A DNA stretch of 47,397 nt from Methylocystis sp. (GTDB lineage Bacteria; Pseudomonadota; Alphaproteobacteria; Rhizobiales; Beijerinckiaceae). Numbering within the stretch: position 1 is the stretch's first letter; every line of letters starts with the position of its first letter. The stretch lies in NCBI GenBank assembly GCA_022843405.1, contig JALHNQ010000025.1, forward strand, positions 1 to 47,397. The letters run 5' to 3'. The notes under the pieces are model-generated. The model was not told the DNA's origin and ran no database searches. It saw nothing but the letters and a program-made list of their open reading frames with translations. Made by a program: the position numbers and the translations under genes. Positions 45,613 through 47,397 of this stretch are shown piece after piece.

Positions 45613-47111
45613 GCCCACACCGCCCGCGCAGTGCGTTGGGGGCGGCCGGCGATGCGCATTCCTTCCGCAACGGCCAGCACGGAAGCGGACGCGGCTTCGA
45701 TTCGTCCGCGGGAGCGCGCCTTCGCCAGCTTCATATTCGCCGCGGGATCACGAAGAACAACAGCGTCGGCGAACGCCGATCGCAGCAACAGCGACGGCGC
45801 CGACTTCACCTTGCCGTCTGCAACGGCGCGTTGAAACCGCGAACAATCTTCACCTCCGTCTCTGAAACCGAATCCGCGCCACATGATCGGCGCGCGAACG
45901 CCGGCTTGCTGCAACGCCTCTCCGAGTTCGCTCTGCTTGTAGCGGTCGGCGCAAAAAGCTGCGATCGGCTCGCCCTGAACATGCCGCATGACTTCCGCGA
46001 GCCATGCCGGAATAGGAACCGTCGCTTCGCCGAGCGTCGAGAGTTCACCGCGCGACTGCATTTCGACATAGCGGCCGGAAACACCGTCCGCTTCGCCCCG
46101 GTCACGCAAACCCGGCTTTGAGGGAAACCATCCGCGACATTCGAGGCGGCCGGTCTCAGGCCAGAAGAACGCCGCCGCCGACATAGAGGCGGAGCCGCCC
46201 AAGTCGGCGCCGATCACACACGGCCCTTGCCGCGGCGGAAGATCCGTCGTTTCGCATGCGAGCCATTCATCGACACGCAAAAGAACGTCGCGGTTTTCGG
46301 CGCTGACACGCTGATTGAGATTGTAGAGCCTCCACGACGTGAGCGTTGAGCCGCCGCGCGCGATGGCGCGGCGCGCCTGCGCCTGAAGCCATTCGAGACT
46401 CGCGCCGACGCCATATTCGGCGCCCGGATTCGCCTTGCGGATTTGTTCCAGATCGTCCGGCGCGCAGCCGTCGTCGGCCCGATGTTCCTGCACATAGTAG
46501 CCGTCCGGCGGATCATCGAGCATTCGCGAAAAGGCGTGCGCGTCATCTGGCGCCGAGGTCGAAATGGCGATGTAGCGTCCGCCACGCTTTCCCAAGCCGC
46601 TTATCAGCGCGTGCTCGAGCTCATCGCCGGCCTCGCGCCAATGCGCCCGCTCATCGGCGATCGCCATCGTCGGCGAAGTGCCAAGAGCAGTCCGACCATC
46701 GGCGGGCAAGATGCGCAGCACATGCGGCCCACCGGGCCCATCATATTCGCATTCGAGCCGGGGAGCCCGACGCCACGTCAAAAGCTTCTGCTTGGCGGGA
46801 GGGAGGCTTCGAGCCAAGCCGGCGGCGTAGTCCCAAATAATTCGCCCCTGGTCGCGCGTTCGAGCCGCCGCGAGGCATTCACGTTTCACTTGCGGGTCAA
46901 TCTCGCCGAGGAGATGCCCGAGGGCGATTCCGGCCGTCAGCGCCGACTTTCCGCCGCCGCGCGCGACGCTCAACGCCGCCCCTGGGACGCCATCGGCCAG
47001 GGACCCGCCGAGAAAGGACCTCTGATAGGGCGCGACTCTCAGCTTTTTGCCGGCCATAGGGCCAGTTGGCACCTGCAGCCGTTCGAGGAATTTCACTGCC
47101 CGCTCGGTCAT
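45609..47111 (-). CDS. Phage terminase large subunit
   Basis: A 500-residue packaging motor from ATG 47111 (MTERAVKFLERL), which has GAGG upstream; the frame opens at a TTG at 47225 without a ribosome site. The ATPase half has Walker A ALSVARGGGKSALTAG near residue 50 and Walker B PTMAIADERAHWRE near 145, with the SGLGKRGGRYIAISTSA coupling motif. The nuclease half shows GADLGGSASMSAAAFFW (first acidic residue of the RNase H-like site) and a later CADRYKQSELGEAL; the C-terminal HDN-type block lies near DAVVLRDPAANMKLAKARSRGRIEAASAS. It powers DNA into the prohead and cuts the genome. Confidence 0.92.
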   Translation of the reverse strand: MTERAVKFLERLQVPTGPMAGKKLRVAPYQRSFLGGSLADGVPGAALSVARGGGKSALTAGIALGHLLGEIDPQVKRECLAAARTRDQGRIIWDYAAGLARSLPPAKQKLLTWRRAPRLECEYDGPGGPHVLRILPADGRTALGTSPTMAIADERAHWREAGDELEHALISGLGKRGGRYIAISTSAPDDAHAFSRMLDDPPDGYYVQEHRADDGCAPDDLEQIRKANPGAEYGVGASLEWLQAQARRAIARGGSTLTSWRLYNLNQRVSAENRDVLLRVDEWLACETTDLPPRQGPCVIGADLGGSASMSAAAFFWPETGRLECRGWFPSKPGLRDRGEADGVSGRYVEMQSRGELSTLGEATVPIPAWLAEVMRHVQGEPIAAFCADRYKQSELGEALQQAGVRAPIMWRGFGFRDGGEDCSRFQRAVADGKVKSAPSLLLRSAFADAVVLRDPAANMKLAKARSRGRIEAASASVLAVAEGMRIAGRPQRTARAVWA

Positions 47112-47288
47112 GGGACCCTCGCGAGCGAAAATTCGAAAGTCGCAGTCCGGTTCGCGGCCACAAATCGATTCGTCGGCATTGGGACCATTGCGGCGCTCAC
47201 GTCTCGCCGCAAATCTATCGCGCAATGGCTAAAATGCAAATGTTGTCAATATGATACGATATGTTCAAAAGAGATCGATGCAGGCGAC

Positions 47289-47397
47289 TCACAGCTCGTC
47301 GAGTCGTGCAAGAACTGCTTTGTAATTGATTGTTCGTCGCTTCCGCTTCGTCGCTATCTTGTTACCAGCGATGAAAGGATAATTGACGGAACACCAT
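47289..47397 (-). CDS. C-terminal end of an unidentified element gene (partial)
   Basis: The minus-strand frame open from the right edge to TGA at 47289-47291 encodes 36 residues, including VNYPFIAGNKIATKRKR and a final helix YKAVLARLDEL. Composition is less GC-rich than the head genes. Position upstream of TerL would suit a small terminase subunit or another packaging gene, but nothing in these residues proves it. The gap 47112-47288 holds an AT-rich patch with TTGACA on the minus strand (47244-47249) and no clear -10. Confidence 0.35.
   Translation of the reverse strand, partial: WCSVNYPFIAGNKIATKRKRRTINYKAVLARLDEL

Larger units (their letters stand above)
40197..47397 (-). mobile_element. 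Phage-derived head-module element next to tRNA-Asn (right end outside window)
   Basis: Starting directly after tRNA-Asn, almost every gene runs leftwards and is tightly overlapped: TerL, HNH, capsid, protease, connector, portal, head-closure candidate and two zinc-finger proteins; one small gene runs the other way beside the tRNA. There are no tail, tape-measure, lysis, integrase or replication genes in the visible 7.2 kb. The tRNA 3' end is the likely attachment site, but the second copy of the att sequence would lie beyond 47397. It could be the end of a prophage, a relic, or a capsid-forming satellite. Confidence 0.8.

Noticed and set aside
40197-47397. Considered as a gene transfer agent (RcGTA-like) cluster
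   Set aside because: GTA clusters of alphaproteobacteria keep portal before protease and capsid and continue with tail genes; here the order differs and tails are absent up to the tRNA, so a satellite or relic prophage fits better.

Overview
The window reads as a high-GC alphaproteobacterial chromosome, most likely order Hyphomicrobiales (Rhizobiales), perhaps near the Methylocystis/Methylosinus/Beijerinckia group. Grounds: conserved blocks carB-greA, surE-pcm-nlpD-like, tatABC-scpBA-nagZ-SPOR-argS and dgt-erpA; an NdvB-type GH94 protein; dispersed palindromes of the 'CATCCTGAGGAG...CTCGAAGGA' type common in this order. The genus is inference; the gene families are read from the sequence.

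Layout. 1-5.9 kb: the tail of an IS630-type transposase, a small cytochrome c, then carB, greA and an ELM1-like gene; carB has a 357-bp leader with an attenuator-like pair of exclusive hairpins and palindromic repeats. 5.95-7.9 kb: tRNA-Thr(CGU) followed by accessory genes (DUF4145, a zinc-ribbon protein) and a secreted protein with a polyhistidine tail. 7.9-22.5 kb: a methyltransferase, an SDR oxidoreductase, a CDP-alcohol phosphotransferase homologue with altered catalytic acids, a 1,823-residue membrane-anchored GH94 protein, a metallophosphoesterase, a Nudix hydrolase, two GNAT acetyltransferases and zapE.

22.5-40 kb is housekeeping: an NlpD-like factor, pcm, surE, an SH3-like secreted protein, serS with a low-GC insertion, tatCBA, scpBA, nagZ, a SPOR protein, argS, dgt, erpA and a PfkB kinase. 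Between scpA and nagZ, normally close neighbours in such operons, sit two divergent toxin-antitoxin pairs (VapBC and MntA/HepT). Palindromic repeats lie throughout the tat region and appear to have entered the tatB and dgt reading frames.

40.2 kb to the right edge: directly behind tRNA-Asn(GUU) lies a compact phage-derived block transcribed leftwards: TerL, HNH nuclease, HK97-type capsid protein, prohead protease, connector, portal and head-closure candidate, then two cysteine-rich zinc-finger proteins. No tail, lysis or integrase gene lies between this block and the tRNA. The order (capsid, protease, connector, portal) differs from the usual portal-protease-capsid order, and the portal frame carries one in-frame amber codon. 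A head-only module beside a tRNA suggests a capsid-forming satellite (cf-PICI-like) or a relic prophage. This is the best candidate for an under-described system here, but its other end is outside the window.
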